Assembly: GCA_016342595.1 (NCBI GenBank)
Contig: JAEINY010000048.1
Coordinates: 1 to 32,873 of the forward strand
DNA: 32,873 nucleotides
Source: Marinilabiliaceae bacterium
GTDB lineage: Bacteria; Bacteroidota; Bacteroidia; Bacteroidales; Marinilabiliaceae
Direction of reading: 5' to 3'
Shown: positions 1 to 10,200 of the stretch, in pieces
Position numbering within the stretch: position 1 is the stretch's first letter
How the letters are laid out: each line of letters opens with the position of its first letter
Notes under the pieces: generated by a model
Database searches by the model: none
What the model was told of the DNA's origin: nothing
What the model saw: the letters and a program-made list of their open reading frames with translations, nothing else
Program-made: the position numbers and the translations under genes

Positions 1-491
1 TCATGAGCCCCCATCACACCATAGCCAATACTGATCACGTGAAATATTTCACCCTCAGGATTATCTTTTATTTTATCAGAAATTAAAGAAGCAGGCGGAT
101 AGGGATACTTTTGTGAGGTAAATAAAAAACCTTGTCCATCCCCTTTGTCGCCATGACAGTTTACACAATATATATCAAACAAGCGCTTTCCTTCTTCCAA
201 AACAGAATCATCACCTGCATAGGGATTCGTAATCATTTCACCAGCCCACGTGCGATTCAGCGGTGTTTTCTCAAAATCATAAGGAATCATCTCCCTTGGA
301 ATGGTATTCTCAGGTGGTAATTGATTGGTCTTTTCATCGGCAAACACCGGATTGGATGAATACGTTTCATAGGCCTGAGACTGCTCCATATCGGGAAAAT
401 AACGATAGCCCGGATGATTGCGGTTATCATCACATGAAATTTGACAGAGCGCTATGGAAACACCCAACAGGAATGGTTTGAATGGTTTCAT
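1..491 (-). CDS. actE: ActE, monoheme c-type cytochrome subunit of Alternative Complex III (partial, 3' end off window)
   Basis: The reading frame is open from an ATG at 491 to the window edge (163 codons). The protein starts MKPFKPFLLGVSIALCQISC, a short hydrophobic leader ending at Cys20, which suggests a lipoprotein, although Q at -3 of the cysteine is a poor lipobox. One CVNCH haem c motif lies in the context KRLFDIYCVNCHGDKGDGQG, typical of class I cytochromes. In ACIII, ActE is the lipid-anchored monohaem subunit that passes electrons towards the terminal oxidase or a soluble acceptor. A good ribosome site (AAAGGAAG) sits just before the ATG, and the gene starts 13 bases after the actF stop, so it is in the act operon. 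The Met ligand region and C terminus lie outside the window. Confidence 0.85.
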   Translation of the reverse strand, partial: MKPFKPFLLGVSIALCQISCDDNRNHPGYRYFPDMEQSQAYETYSSNPVFADEKTNQLPPENTIPREMIPYDFEKTPLNRTWAGEMITNPYAGDDSVLEEGKRLFDIYCVNCHGDKGDGQGFLFTSQKYPYPPASLISDKIKDNPEGEIFHVISIGYGVMGAH

Positions 492-504
492 ACACTTCCT
501 TTTT

Positions 505-1677
505 TTATCGAATGTTATCATATTCAAAGCTTTCTTTAAAGTAAGGATGATTTTCCGGCACAACAGGGGCTTTGGCAAAACTCCGGAAGAATATGAATAA
601 AAAGCATCCCAGACAAAGTACTGTCATCCCCACTTCCAGAACACCAAAATGCGGTTGGCCTATGACACCCGGCATTATGGCCACATAAAGATCGATCCAA
701 TGCCCGATAAAAACAACAATGGCAGTTACCATCAACCAGGTTAAGCGGCGCTTGGCTCCCCGCGACATCAACATCAACAACGGCGCTCCAAAATTAATAA
801 TCACATTCATAAAGAAGATGACAGAAAAATCCTCCTGACGTTTGACGAAGTAAACAGTCTCCTCCGGAATATTACTGTACCAGATTAAGAGGTACTGAGA
901 AACCCAGAGATAGGCCCAGAAAATACTAAAGCCAAACAGGTATTTCCCCAAATCATGAAAATGTTCATCGTTTACATGCGCCATATACCCCATGCGCCTT
1001 AACACAAACAATAACACAATAATGACAGCTACAGCAGACACGAAGAAACCGGAAAAAATATACCAGCCAAACAAGGTGCTAAACCAATGCGCATCAATGG
1101 ACATGATCCAATCCCATGCCGAGGCAGAGCTCGTTACAGCGAATATAACGATGAAAATTCCGGCCCAAATACGGCTGCGTGAAAATAATTTCAGATCATC
1201 AGAATGATCCGATGCCAATGAAAGTTGCCGCAATTTCCACATCAACAAAGTCCAGACTACTAAATAAACCACTGTTCGAACAATGAAGAAAATGGGATTG
1301 AGATAGCCTTTCTTACCTTCCAATATTTTATCCAGATGCCCGGCATGACTCCAGTGGTAAATATCATGCATCCCTAATACGGCCACAATGAGTAAGATAA
1401 TTCCACCGATCGGAATGAACTGCCCCATGGCCTCAGGGATTCGTTGAATAGCCGTGTGCCAACCCGATTCGCCTAACACATGTACCACCACAAAGAACAC
1501 GGCACCCAGTGCAATTGCAGTAAAGAAAAAACCATTGAGCAACACATTTGCCCAAATACGATGTGTGTGATCCAGGTTGAGAACAACGCCTACAGCTGCC
1601 AATATGGCACCTATCCCCATCAAACTAATAATCCTGGATTTTATCTTTTGTGTAAAATCAAATGACTTATACATCAT
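505..1677 (-). CDS. actF: ActF, quinol:cytochrome c oxidoreductase integral membrane subunit
   Basis: A 390-residue polytopic membrane protein with about ten hydrophobic segments. It matches the ActF subunit of Alternative Complex III, an NrfD/PsrC-related membrane subunit that packs against ActC. Recognisable stretches are LNGFFFTAIALGAVFF near the N terminus, HDIYHWSHAG in the first periplasmic loop, ASAWDWIMSIDAHWFS mid-protein and WVSQYLLIWYSNIPEE. The start MMYKSF lies 6 bases after the actD stop, so the two are cotranscribed. It sits between actD and actE, whereas the reference Rhodothermus order is D-E-F. The assignment rests on family resemblance and context; an actC-like paralogue is the only realistic alternative. 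Confidence 0.87.
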   Translation of the reverse strand: MMYKSFDFTQKIKSRIISLMGIGAILAAVGVVLNLDHTHRIWANVLLNGFFFTAIALGAVFFVVVHVLGESGWHTAIQRIPEAMGQFIPIGGIILLIVAVLGMHDIYHWSHAGHLDKILEGKKGYLNPIFFIVRTVVYLVVWTLLMWKLRQLSLASDHSDDLKLFSRSRIWAGIFIVIFAVTSSASAWDWIMSIDAHWFSTLFGWYIFSGFFVSAVAVIIVLLFVLRRMGYMAHVNDEHFHDLGKYLFGFSIFWAYLWVSQYLLIWYSNIPEETVYFVKRQEDFSVIFFMNVIINFGAPLLMLMSRGAKRRLTWLMVTAIVVFIGHWIDLYVAIMPGVIGQPHFGVLEVGMTVLCLGCFLFIFFRSFAKAPVVPENHPYFKESFEYDNIR

Positions 1678-1683
1678 GCTCAG

Positions 1684-2205
1684 TTAAGATTTAGGTTCGT
1701 GAATTTTGATCCCCAAGGCACCTACTTCATGCAGCAATTGCTGCGAACTCTCCATCTTTGTCGCATTGGCAGTTAAAAGAATTTGAAAGCGGTCATTGCT
1801 TACCTCTTCATCAAATATTTCTACTGGTGCCCCAGGGCCCAATCCACTGCGTATTAGAAATCCAAAAACCAGAGCGAGTGCTGCAAATAAAACAGTTACC
1901 TCAAAGGCAACGGGTATAAAGGAAGGAACAGACATAAATGGTTTTCCTCCGAAATTAAGAGGCCAACCGGTTGTAAACACCCATGCCTGAAAACCAAATC
2001 CTACAATAAGGCCAACGGCACCCGCCACAAATCCCGCTTTGGGCAGTCGTGAACGCCGTAAATTAAGTACAGTATCCAATCCATGAACCGGGAAAGGGGT
2101 GCGTACATCCGCAATAACAACCTCTTTTTCTTGTAGTTTTTTGATGGCTACAATCAAATCTTTATCGTCATTGAAATAGCCTGAAACATAAGTTTTTTGT
2201 TTCAT
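1684..2205 (-). CDS. actD: ActD, DUF3341 membrane subunit of Alternative Complex III
   Basis: 173 residues with the DUF3341 layout: a soluble N-terminal half beginning MKQKTYVSGYFNDD, the conserved segment ADVRTPFPVHGLD (about residues 33-45), then two membrane helices (about 60-80 and 95-115), and a soluble C-terminal tail that is ferredoxin-like in ACIII structures. ActD is a structural subunit without cofactors that sits beside ActC. The gene lies 43 bases downstream of actC and 6 bases upstream of actF on the same strand. Length is normal for the family. Confidence 0.88.
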   Translation of the reverse strand: MKQKTYVSGYFNDDKDLIVAIKKLQEKEVVIADVRTPFPVHGLDTVLNLRRSRLPKAGFVAGAVGLIVGFGFQAWVFTTGWPLNFGGKPFMSVPSFIPVAFEVTVLFAALALVFGFLIRSGLGPGAPVEIFDEEVSNDRFQILLTANATKMESSQQLLHEVGALGIKIHEPKS

Positions 2206-2248
2206 GGTTATTGAGTTATAATCGATTCTACTAAAAGCTCCCTATGCA

Positions 2249-3613
2249 TTACTTCTTTTTTACAAATTTTTCGGCCGAACTTTTCAACACACTTTTCACT
2301 TCGGCAATAGCTATCACCGGGAAGAACCGGATGAAGAGAAAGAACATGGTGAAAAACAACCCAAAGGTCCCCACGTAAATTCCAACCTCAACCCAGGTTG
2401 GTTTATACATACTCCAACTAGAAGGTAAAAAGTCACGATGCAATGAAGTCACGATAATCACAAATCGCTCGAACCACATGCCGATATTCACAAAAATGGA
2501 GATGATAAAAGTGATGGTCAGGCTGCGACGAATCTTCTTAAACCAGAATAGCTGAGGGGTAATCACATTACAGGTCATCATAATCCAGTAAGCCCACCAA
2601 TAGGGGCCAAAGGCACGATTCCAGAAGGCAAATTTCTCATAGATTACACCTGAATACCACGCCATGAACAATTCGGTGATATAGGCGATTCCGACAATTG
2701 AACCGGTGGTGATAATGATTTTATTCATCGATTCAACATGGTTTTTGGTGATATAGTCTTCCAGATGCAAAGCTTTACGGGTGATGATCATCAAGGTCAA
2801 TACCATGGCAAAACCCGAAAAAATAGCTCCCGACACAAAATAAGGTGGAAAGATTGTGGTATGCCAACCCGGAATGACCGACGTTGCAAAGTCGAAACTT
2901 ACGATTGTGTGTACCGACAATACTAAAGGCGCAGCCAGCCCGGCCAAAATCAAACTCATGGATTCATGACGGGCCCAATGACGTGCCGACCCCGTCCATC
3001 CAAAGCTCAAGAAGGCATAGATCTTTTTCTTAATCCCGGGAACCAGCCGATCGCGAATGGTACCAATATCCGGAATTAATCCCATGTACCAAAATAACAG
3101 AGATACCAGGAAATAAGTAGAAATGGCAAATACATCCCATAATAAAGGCGAGTTAAAATTCACCCATACATCACGTGTGTTGGGATAGGGAAAGATAAAG
3201 AAGGCCAATGGTAAGCGTCCCATGTGAATTAAGGGAAACAAACCGGCGCACATCACTGCAAAAATGGTCATAGCTTCCGCACTTCTATTGATGGAGGTGC
3301 GCCACTTCTGTCGAAACAATAATAAGATGGCGGAAATAAATGTGCCGGCATGGCCAATACCCACCCACCACACAAAATTGGTGATTCCCCAACCCCATCC
3401 AATGGTGCGGTTAAGTCCCCAGGTACCAATGCCATCCCAAACGGTGACAAAAATGGAAAACAATCCGAACATCAAAGCGATCACTGCCATAGTAAGACCG
3501 GCATACCATAACTTACCCGGTTTACCGGCCATTGGCGAACAGATATCCCGCGTTACCTTTTCATAGCTTTTTTCACCGCTTATCAACGGCTCTCTGACTG
3601 GTGATACGTACAT
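2249..3613 (-). CDS. actC: ActC, NrfD/PsrC-type quinol-binding membrane subunit of Alternative Complex III
   Basis: 454 residues and about ten transmembrane segments, matching the NrfD/PsrC family. ActC carries the quinol oxidation site at the periplasmic face below the ActB Fe-S domain. Visible family features include [12 protein letters not shown] at the N terminus, [17 protein letters not shown] in the second helix, [10 protein letters not shown], and [19 protein letters not shown] in the fifth to sixth helix region, which carries conserved His and Asp. The C terminus is polar (KFVKKK). The start overlaps the actB stop by one base (TGATG), a sign of translational coupling. Confidence 0.92.
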   Translation of the reverse strand: MYVSPVREPLISGEKSYEKVTRDICSPMAGKPGKLWYAGLTMAVIALMFGLFSIFVTVWDGIGTWGLNRTIGWGWGITNFVWWVGIGHAGTFISAILLLFRQKWRTSINRSAEAMTIFAVMCAGLFPLIHMGRLPLAFFIFPYPNTRDVWVNFNSPLLWDVFAISTYFLVSLLFWYMGLIPDIGTIRDRLVPGIKKKIYAFLSFGWTGSARHWARHESMSLILAGLAAPLVLSVHTIVSFDFATSVIPGWHTTIFPPYFVSGAIFSGFAMVLTLMIITRKALHLEDYITKNHVESMNKIIITTGSIVGIAYITELFMAWYSGVIYEKFAFWNRAFGPYWWAYWIMMTCNVITPQLFWFKKIRRSLTITFIISIFVNIGMWFERFVIIVTSLHRDFLPSSWSMYKPTWVEVGIYVGTFGLFFTMFFLFIRFFPVIAIAEVKSVLKSSAEKFVKKK

Positions 3614-6567
3614 CAGCTTAGGGTTTTATGCTTGTCTTTGTTTCTTACTTTCGATAAATAAACCACAGAGGGCAAGGTGTGAATCTCTTCCAGCAAACCA
3701 TACTGACGGGCGTCATTCAGATGCTTCGAAATTTCACTATCGGGATCATTCATATCCCCAAACACAATCGCATTGGCCGGACAGGTTTGTTGACAGGCAG
3801 TTTGTATTTCTCCATCCTTCAAGGAACGGCCATCTTTCTTGGCAGTTAATTTTTTATCCTGAATGCGTTGAATACAGAAGGAACACTTTTCAATCACCCC
3901 TTTGGCGCGAACCGTCACATCGGGATTTAACACCATACGTTTCAGATCCAATGTCATGCCTGCCACATCAACACGGTTATTGGGTATCGAGTCCGCTCCG
4001 GTATAATCGTACCAATTGAACCGACGCACTTTGTAGGGACAATTATTATTACAATAACGGGTGCCAATACAACGGTTATAGGCCATTTGGTTAATGCCTT
4101 CTGAGCTATGGTTGGTGGCCGCTACCGGACACACATTTTCACACGGTGCATTATCACAATGCTGGCACATGACGGGTTGTCGAACCACCTCCGGATTATC
4201 CGGATCACCGGCATAATAACGATCAATGCGCAACCAGTGCATTTCATGTGACCGACGTACTTCATTGCGCCCTACCACGGGTACATTATTTTCGGCAGAA
4301 CAAGCTACCACACAGGCATTGCAGCCAATACAAGCATTCAAATCGATGGCCATTCCCCAATGGTGCCCTTTATATTCATGCGCCTTATACAAGGAGGTTT
4401 TTAATCCCTCATATTCTTCATGCATCTCATTTCCAGCGGCCGGATTCTGCAGGTACTCTGCAAATGTCGTTTCACGTACCAGGGCACGTCCTTCCATGGA
4501 ATAATGCGATTGAGTAGCGGCCAGTTCATAGGTTGAACCTGCATCTACCGCTTCTACTTTACCAATGGAATAAGATCGAAATCCATCCTTCATCGTTACC
4601 AAAGGCATTACATCTTTACCCAAATCAGTGGCCACCATCCCGGCATGCGATCGTCCATACCCAACAGCTACTGCTAAAGTATTTCGAGCCATACCAGGCT
4701 GCACCAATACAGGCAAATCCATAGTATTGACCTTCACCACATCCCCTTGTGACCATCCTCTTGAAGAAGCCAATGCAGGTGACACAGCCAGGTAATTATC
4801 CCAACAAATCCGGCTCACCGGATCGGGTAATTCTTGTAACCAAGGATTATTAGCTTGAGAGCCATCCCCAATAGGCACATTTTGATAAAGCACTAATTCT
4901 GGCTCCTGGTTAGATGCTAATGAAGAAAAGGCTACAATCACTCCTTTCACATCAGCATCCACATAGCTCAATGCTTTTGATGTCTGCCTACCGTCAGCCA
5001 GGACCAATCCATCGCGCAAGGATGTTTTCCAGAAGGCCTCAAACTGACGCCCTTTGGATAATGTCCTGTTATAAATATTCTCTTTCCAATAGAGTTTGAT
5101 ATAGTCATAATAATTACCCTCGAATTGTGCCCATTTCAGGAAATTCTCCTGTGGTTGACGTGTATCGAAAAGCGGACGGATTGTTGGCTGAACTAAAGTA
5201 TGAAATCCAGATTTCACCTCTGCATCGTCCCAACTTTCCAAAAAGTGATTAGCAGGTAACACATAATCACACAATTGAGAGGTCTCATCTTGTTGAGCCG
5301 TCATCGAAATTTTTAACGGCACTTTATTAATAGCTGCTTCCAGTCGTCCCTGTAGCGGTGCATGATAAATCGGATTACTATGCCAAAAAACAATCGCCCC
5401 AACATGACCGGTTGCCATTCGATTAATTAAAGCTTCATAAGCCTTATCGCTGCCTTGATATAAACGAACAGGTTCATCTACCAAAATGGTTTTTCCAATA
5501 TTATTTAGTTGTTGGTTAATGGCACATACCAATCTTTGGATGCTCAAATCATTCGTTCCGGACACCACTAATGACTTTCCCTTAGATTGAATTAATTCCC
5601 CGGCGATTTTCTGAATTGGATGAGGAGCATCTGATCCATCTTGCCCGGAAATGATCTTATACAATGCTGCCAGATAATACCCTTCATCAACGGCCGCCAC
5701 AGGTATGCGCTCGTCAGCATTGGAACCGGTTAATGACATATTGGCTTCAAACTGCACATGCCGCATCATTACCTTTTGACCACCGGATAATTTACGCGCC
5801 GAGGCATATTGTCTGCCAAAAGCCACGGGCTGTAACCATGTTCCCAAAAAATCAGCATTAAATCCCACGACCAGGTGAGCTTTATCGAAACGAAAATCCG
5901 GGATGATAGATGCGCCGAATGAAAGTTGATACGCTTCACGTAAGGCGGCATAAGATATCGCATCAAAGGTTTCATGCAGGATGAACGAATATTTCCTTTT
6001 TAACTCATCAATCAAGTGTAAAGAAGAGGTACTAATTAGGGTCGGGGTTAATATCACAAATTGCTTCGTACTGTTCCATGTTGTTAGCGCTTGAATCAAC
6101 GTTGCATCCACATTATCCCAGGAAACCGGCTCTCCATTAAATCGGGGTTGATCGGGCCGGGATTCATCATACAAATTGAGTAATGAAGCTTGAACCCGTG
6201 CTGAAGTAGCCCCCCCGGTCTGCTCACACAAATCATTTCCTTCAATTTTAATAGGACGTCCATCTCTCACTTTTACAAGAATAGGTACTAACTCATTCCC
6301 GTCGTAAAAAGCCGAGGCATAATAATTAGCTGTACCTGCCTTTACTTCTTCGGGCTGAATCAACAAAGGAATTGCTTTTTTGACAGGCCGTTCACAACGT
6401 GCCAAAACCGCAGCTGAAGCAATACTAAACCCAAAGTATTTAAGAAAATCACGACGTGAATTAGATGTGGATTCGTTGCCATCAAAAAGAAGAAATGAAG
6501 ACTTCTCTTTCACTTCCTGCTGTGTTTCAGGATGTAAATCTTCAATGGTTTTCCAGTATTCTTTCAT
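3613..6567 (-). CDS. actB: ActB, Tat-targeted molybdopterin-oxidoreductase-like Fe-S subunit of Alternative Complex III
   Basis: 984 residues. The N terminus carries a Tat-type motif [17 protein letters not shown] (RR at 38-39), followed by a large domain with the fold of molybdopterin oxidoreductases but without a pterin cofactor in this family (about 60-700). The C-terminal NrfC-like ferredoxin domain (about 735-935) has four cysteine groups: [11 protein letters not shown] near 746, [13 protein letters not shown] near 801, [13 protein letters not shown] near 833, and CSFC plus CQQTC near 895-929, consistent with three [4Fe-4S] and one [3Fe-4S] cluster as in characterised ACIII. It transfers electrons from quinol at ActC to haems of ActA. 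A 75-base gap separates it from actA and contains a hairpin. Length is typical of the fused ActB of Bacteroidota. Confidence 0.95.
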   Translation of the reverse strand: MKEYWKTIEDLHPETQQEVKEKSSFLLFDGNESTSNSRRDFLKYFGFSIASAAVLARCERPVKKAIPLLIQPEEVKAGTANYYASAFYDGNELVPILVKVRDGRPIKIEGNDLCEQTGGATSARVQASLLNLYDESRPDQPRFNGEPVSWDNVDATLIQALTTWNSTKQFVILTPTLISTSSLHLIDELKRKYSFILHETFDAISYAALREAYQLSFGASIIPDFRFDKAHLVVGFNADFLGTWLQPVAFGRQYASARKLSGGQKVMMRHVQFEANMSLTGSNADERIPVAAVDEGYYLAALYKIISGQDGSDAPHPIQKIAGELIQSKGKSLVVSGTNDLSIQRLVCAINQQLNNIGKTILVDEPVRLYQGSDKAYEALINRMATGHVGAIVFWHSNPIYHAPLQGRLEAAINKVPLKISMTAQQDETSQLCDYVLPANHFLESWDDAEVKSGFHTLVQPTIRPLFDTRQPQENFLKWAQFEGNYYDYIKLYWKENIYNRTLSKGRQFEAFWKTSLRDGLVLADGRQTSKALSYVDADVKGVIVAFSSLASNQEPELVLYQNVPIGDGSQANNPWLQELPDPVSRICWDNYLAVSPALASSRGWSQGDVVKVNTMDLPVLVQPGMARNTLAVAVGYGRSHAGMVATDLGKDVMPLVTMKDGFRSYSIGKVEAVDAGSTYELAATQSHYSMEGRALVRETTFAEYLQNPAAGNEMHEEYEGLKTSLYKAHEYKGHHWGMAIDLNACIGCNACVVACSAENNVPVVGRNEVRRSHEMHWLRIDRYYAGDPDNPEVVRQPVMCQHCDNAPCENVCPVAATNHSSEGINQMAYNRCIGTRYCNNNCPYKVRRFNWYDYTGADSIPNNRVDVAGMTLDLKRMVLNPDVTVRAKGVIEKCSFCIQRIQDKKLTAKKDGRSLKDGEIQTACQQTCPANAIVFGDMNDPDSEISKHLNDARQYGLLEEIHTLPSVVYLSKVRNKDKHKTLS

Positions 6568-6597
6568 TGCTTACTATTTTTCTATCGGTTTGGTAGA

Positions 6598-6620
6598 CAT
6601 GAAAAAAACTCCTTTTCATG
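6598..6620. other. Inverted repeat in the actA-actB spacer
   Basis: Perfect 8-base arms CATGAAAA and TTTTCATG around a 7-base loop (6606-6612), in the middle of the 75-base spacer between actA and actB. AT-rich, so the predicted stem is weak. It could be an RNA processing or stabilising hairpin that sets the stoichiometry of actA versus downstream genes; that role is inference. Confidence 0.4.
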
Positions 6621-6642
6621 TTTGGCAGTATTCAATTGGTTA

Positions 6643-7791
6643 TTAATGGTGGCACTTCATACAGTCGTTGGCGCCAATATCAGCGGCCTGAATACTATCT
6701 CGCACACTTTCTTCAAGGTCTTTATGCAAGTCTTGAAAAGTTTCGTAATAATCGTTCTCTTCAAACTTAACATTGGTCTCTTTGTGACAATCCAAACACC
6801 ATCCCATAGACAAATCCTTTTGCTGTTTCAGAATGTGCATGTCCTCCACCTGTCCATGGCATTCAGTGCAATCCAAACCACCCACCTTCACATGTTGCGA
6901 GTGATTAAAGAACACATGATCGGGCAAATTGTGGATACGCACCCATTCAATATCTTTATGATTTTCAGAATGATCCACCACCTTGGCAATCTCAAACTGC
7001 CCGGAGTTAGTGCCATTTCGCACCATCATGTGACAGTTCATACACAAACCGGCGCCGGGAATACTTGCAGATTTACCCTCATCCGCATTAGAATGACAAT
7101 ACAAGCACTCAATTTTGTTATCACCGGCATGCACTTTATGGGAAAACTTAATTGGCTGATCAGGACGGTAATCCTGACTTCGTCCTAAATCAATGGCTTC
7201 TTCGGTGACAACCGATAATTGATAACCAATCCCCAACAAAAGAATAAGTATATGAACGGCTTTGTAGGGTATTTTCTTTGTTATAAAAAGATCAAGTAAA
7301 GCCGCGGCCATCAAAGCCCCTATCAACAGAAAGATGAGAATCGTATTAATGGACATTCGTTGAGATGGAACACCAGTATCGGCAACCCCGGTCAAATAAC
7401 CATACAGATGAAACACCTGCTCATCGATCATGTCATAATTCACATGTACTTTATCCCGAATACCTCCTGAAGGATTTGTCAAGTGATTCTTAAAAGTGGC
7501 CAGATCCATTTCCACAGCTGTTTGTGCCATGTCAAGAAGTGAGGGATTCCAGTTAATCGTATCTGCCGTGTAATAGGTATGACAGGAGGCACAAGCCTTA
7601 GCCCCTTCACCCATGGGGATAAGTCCGTAATACAGCCGCTCTCCAATTTTCACATCAGGTTCAGGTTTACCTTTTTTCTTGTTTTTCGCATCAACATCCC
7701 CTGAAAACGTGCTGACTGAAATAAGAATGATTAACAATATTCTTAAAAAAAATGCTCCCGAAATGAGGGAGGGTGATAAAGGTTTGCTCAT
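6643..7791 (-). CDS. actA: ActA, multihaem cytochrome c subunit of Alternative Complex III
   Basis: 382 residues, first gene of the act operon. A signal/anchor segment (about 13-30) precedes a small domain with one CXXCH (CASCH at 67-71). Two hydrophobic segments (about 148-170 and 178-195) follow, then a cytochrome c3-like domain with five more motifs: CLYCH (229), CMNCH (250), CTECH, CLDCH and the terminal CMKCH. It has additional free His residues suited to bis-His ligation (FSHKVHAG, FFNHSQH). ActA passes electrons from the ActB clusters to ActE or other periplasmic acceptors. Six CXXCH motifs are seen where the characterised R. marinus ActA is described as pentahaem. No convincing promoter match was found in the 179 bases upstream. 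Confidence 0.92.
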   Translation of the reverse strand: MSKPLSPSLISGAFFLRILLIILISVSTFSGDVDAKNKKKGKPEPDVKIGERLYYGLIPMGEGAKACASCHTYYTADTINWNPSLLDMAQTAVEMDLATFKNHLTNPSGGIRDKVHVNYDMIDEQVFHLYGYLTGVADTGVPSQRMSINTILIFLLIGALMAAALLDLFITKKIPYKAVHILILLLGIGYQLSVVTEEAIDLGRSQDYRPDQPIKFSHKVHAGDNKIECLYCHSNADEGKSASIPGAGLCMNCHMMVRNGTNSGQFEIAKVVDHSENHKDIEWVRIHNLPDHVFFNHSQHVKVGGLDCTECHGQVEDMHILKQQKDLSMGWCLDCHKETNVKFEENDYYETFQDLHKDLEESVRDSIQAADIGANDCMKCHH

Positions 7792-7970
7792 TTCACAATT
7801 AATTTTCTCAACATTTAGTCACACCCTGCTTATCAAAATCCCGCAAATTCTTTTAATTTCTTTACTCTTTTTGGTGTTTTTTAACATTCACAACTTCAAC
7901 AATTCTTAACAAATTGATGCAATGATTGTTTTGAATGGCCTAAATACAGCACAAGAGATATGTTTGTCTC

Positions 7971-9080
7971 TTATTCCCTTAATTTTTCTGTTAGTTTTTT
8001 AACCAGCTTATAATTATAAAAGAACTCGCGTGCGACCACCCGAATAATGGTATAAACCGGAATAGCTAAAAACATCCCCACAATGCCGGCAAAATAACCT
8101 GCCATTAAAATGACGAGAAAAATCTCAAGCGGATGAGCCCTTACACTGGACGAGAAAATAAACGGTTGAAATATCATATTATCCATCAATTGCACAATTA
8201 CAAAAACTAATACAATCCCACCCATGAAACTATAAAACTCAGGAGGAACAGTCATTTGTACATAGACAATCAATCCTACAATGGTGCCAAAAAATGCTCC
8301 GATAAGTGGCCCTAAATAGGGAATAACATTAATAAAACCGCAAAATAAACCGATAATAATGGCATGTTCAAAACCAACTCCAACAATTACAAAACCAGTG
8401 GTAACAAAAATACTAATGAGCGTAACTTGTAGTAAAATTCCTATAAAATAACGTCGTAATAAGGTCTTAATAGAGTTTAACATATGACGCAAACCTTCTT
8501 CGTAATGAATCGGAATAAAAAGTAAGAGACCTTCAATAATCAACCATTCCTCTTTTAGAAAGAAAAATGTAATAAACGTCACCGAAAAAACAAAGATGAA
8601 AAGCTTACCCAAAAAACCAGCAAAAGAAGCCACTAAGTCACTCAACCTGGAAAAATCGAACATATTGAGTGCTGCATCTTTAATTTGTTCCTGAAATAGC
8701 AGCATACCAGCTTTTCCGAATTCTGACTGATGAAAGGGCACCACTAATGAATCTGACAACTTTTCTATTCGCTCAAATACCAGGTCTAAGTCAACATTAG
8801 AGAGAAATTGAATTTCCTGAATGACGAATGGAATACTTAACCTCAGGAAGGTTCCAACAAAAATCCATAGTATTAAAGTTGTTAAAAAAGCTGATAAAGC
8901 ATTTGATGGCTCCCACTTCCTGATCTTAATCTTCTTAAACAGATCAAAAATGGGGCGTGCGATAAGGGATAATACAACCGATACAGCCAAAAAAAGGATA
9001 ATTGCCTTATAATACCATAATAGTGCAATAGAAACAATACTAATGATAAAACCAAGGAGGTATTTCAGCCGTTCATTCAT
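7971..9080 (-). CDS. AI-2E family transporter (PerM-like membrane protein)
   Basis: 369 residues with the profile of the AI-2E/PerM family: two or three N-terminal helices, a long amphipathic extracytoplasmic region (about 95-150), then about five helices. The conserved C-terminal pattern includes the Pro/Gly-rich PYLGPLIGAFFGTIVG, followed by LMDNMIFQPFIFSSSVRAHPLEIF and the final FLAIPVYTIIRV. Members are proposed exporters, or in some bacteria Na+/H+ antiporters; the substrate here cannot be inferred. It is separate from the act operon (179 bases) and divergent from the gene at 9348. A short inverted repeat (AAGAGA/TCTCTT, 7953-7972) overlaps the stop codon but lacks a T tract. Confidence 0.87.
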   Translation of the reverse strand: MNERLKYLLGFIISIVSIALLWYYKAIILFLAVSVVLSLIARPIFDLFKKIKIRKWEPSNALSAFLTTLILWIFVGTFLRLSIPFVIQEIQFLSNVDLDLVFERIEKLSDSLVVPFHQSEFGKAGMLLFQEQIKDAALNMFDFSRLSDLVASFAGFLGKLFIFVFSVTFITFFFLKEEWLIIEGLLLFIPIHYEEGLRHMLNSIKTLLRRYFIGILLQVTLISIFVTTGFVIVGVGFEHAIIIGLFCGFINVIPYLGPLIGAFFGTIVGLIVYVQMTVPPEFYSFMGGIVLVFVIVQLMDNMIFQPFIFSSSVRAHPLEIFLVILMAGYFAGIVGMFLAIPVYTIIRVVAREFFYNYKLVKKLTEKLRE

Positions 9081-9347
9081 GTTCCCAATCCCTTTTCTAC
9101 TAATTTATTGAATTTATTATAAAAAATCCAATCATTCACCATCTATCCCACCTTCTAAATAAGGAGAAAAAACATTAATGCCATTCGTCAATAATTTCGA
9201 CATTCTAATCACCAGAATATATCCATTAGACCTCACATTTGCCAATTCCACTAACATCAATCATTCCTTTTCCGGGAAAAAAATGGTATCTTTTAAATCT
9301 GTTTGTTAACCCTTAACTTACATTAAATTAACTTTTAACCACATCAC

Positions 9348-10163
9348 ATGAGAGGCGCAATAATAGGAGATATTATTGGCTCGGCATTCATTGAATCCCC
9401 ACAGCCAGTAACCGAAATTCAACTACTCAAACCCTCATCTGCCTATACTGACGATACGATTCTAACTTTAGCAATGGCAGATGCTGTATTAAATCACAAA
9501 CCCTATGAGATTACACTCAAAGAATGGGTGCGTCTTTTCCCTAAAGCAGGATACAAGCAAGATTTTCTGAATTGGGCACTATCTGACAAACATCATTCTG
9601 AATACGATAGTCAGGGTGATGGAGCTGCCAGACGCATCAGTCCCATAGGATTTTCAGCACATTCACTGGAGGAGGCAATTGAAGAAGCTAAAAGAGCAAC
9701 ATACGTCACACACGCTTCTAAATCTAAGATTAAAGATGCCCAACTTGTTGCAGGCAGTATCTTTTTAGCAAAGGAAGGTCATAGCAAAGAACAAATTGGC
9801 CGTTTCTTAAGCGATAAATCTGAGTTTGAGGTAAACCCAAACAATTTCAGAAATCATGTAGAAATGATTGCTGACAAATGCAACACTCCGGTTCCCTTTG
9901 CACTATTGGCATTTTTCGATTCCACCAACTTTGAAGATGCCTTACGAAAAGCTATTACCATTGGAGGTCCAACCAATACCATTGCCTCCATAACCGGGGC
10001 ACTGGCACAAGCTTACTACAAGCACATTCCAAAATGCTATATAAGAAAAACTCTTTCGCGCGTTGAGCCCAACATGAACACACTTATTAAACAATTTGAA
10101 GCCTATTACTTCAATGACCAGATACAAAGTGGTCAACGAGCTTTGAAGTTTGTATATGCATAA
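9348..10163 (+). CDS. ADP-ribosylglycohydrolase-family protein with altered metal site
   Basis: 271 residues, a compact DraG/ARH-fold protein. The N terminus MRGAIIGDIIGSAFIE and the first metal-binding motif TDDT (34-37) are conserved. The central motif usually written GNGSAMRVSPVG appears as GDGAARRISPIG (about 90-101). The C-terminal motif, normally GGDSDT, which gives two Asp ligands to the binuclear metal centre, is GGPTNT (206-211), so both Asp are replaced by Pro and Asn. The THNHPEG-type segment is also changed (VTHASKSK). Full-length members hydrolyse ADP-ribose from Arg or Ser side chains or related substrates. This one may be inactive, a binding protein, or altered in substrate. 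It is the only plus-strand gene in the first 18 kb and is convergent with lon. Confidence 0.83.
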   Translation: MRGAIIGDIIGSAFIESPQPVTEIQLLKPSSAYTDDTILTLAMADAVLNHKPYEITLKEWVRLFPKAGYKQDFLNWALSDKHHSEYDSQGDGAARRISPIGFSAHSLEEAIEEAKRATYVTHASKSKIKDAQLVAGSIFLAKEGHSKEQIGRFLSDKSEFEVNPNNFRNHVEMIADKCNTPVPFALLAFFDSTNFEDALRKAITIGGPTNTIASITGALAQAYYKHIPKCYIRKTLSRVEPNMNTLIKQFEAYYFNDQIQSGQRALKFVYA

Positions 10164-10189
10164 AAAAAGGGTCGGTTATTGACCGACCC
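10162..10189. terminator. Intrinsic terminator between lon and the ADP-ribosylglycohydrolase gene
   Basis: Perfect 8-base stem GGGTCGGT/ACCGACCC (10169-10176 and 10182-10189) with a 5-base loop. Seven A on the plus strand immediately left of it give a U tract for minus-strand transcripts, so it mainly serves lon. It overlaps the stop codon of the convergent gene and may work weakly in the other direction. Confidence 0.85.
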
Positions 10190-10200
10190 GCTTATGGTAT

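Noticed and set aside
6622..7188. Plus-strand 188-codon frame opposite actA
   Set aside because: It is antisense to a clear multihaem cytochrome and has no recognisable domain.
7953..7972. AAGAGA/TCTCTT hairpin at the AI-2E gene stop
   Set aside because: Six-base stem with no T tract; too weak to call a terminator.
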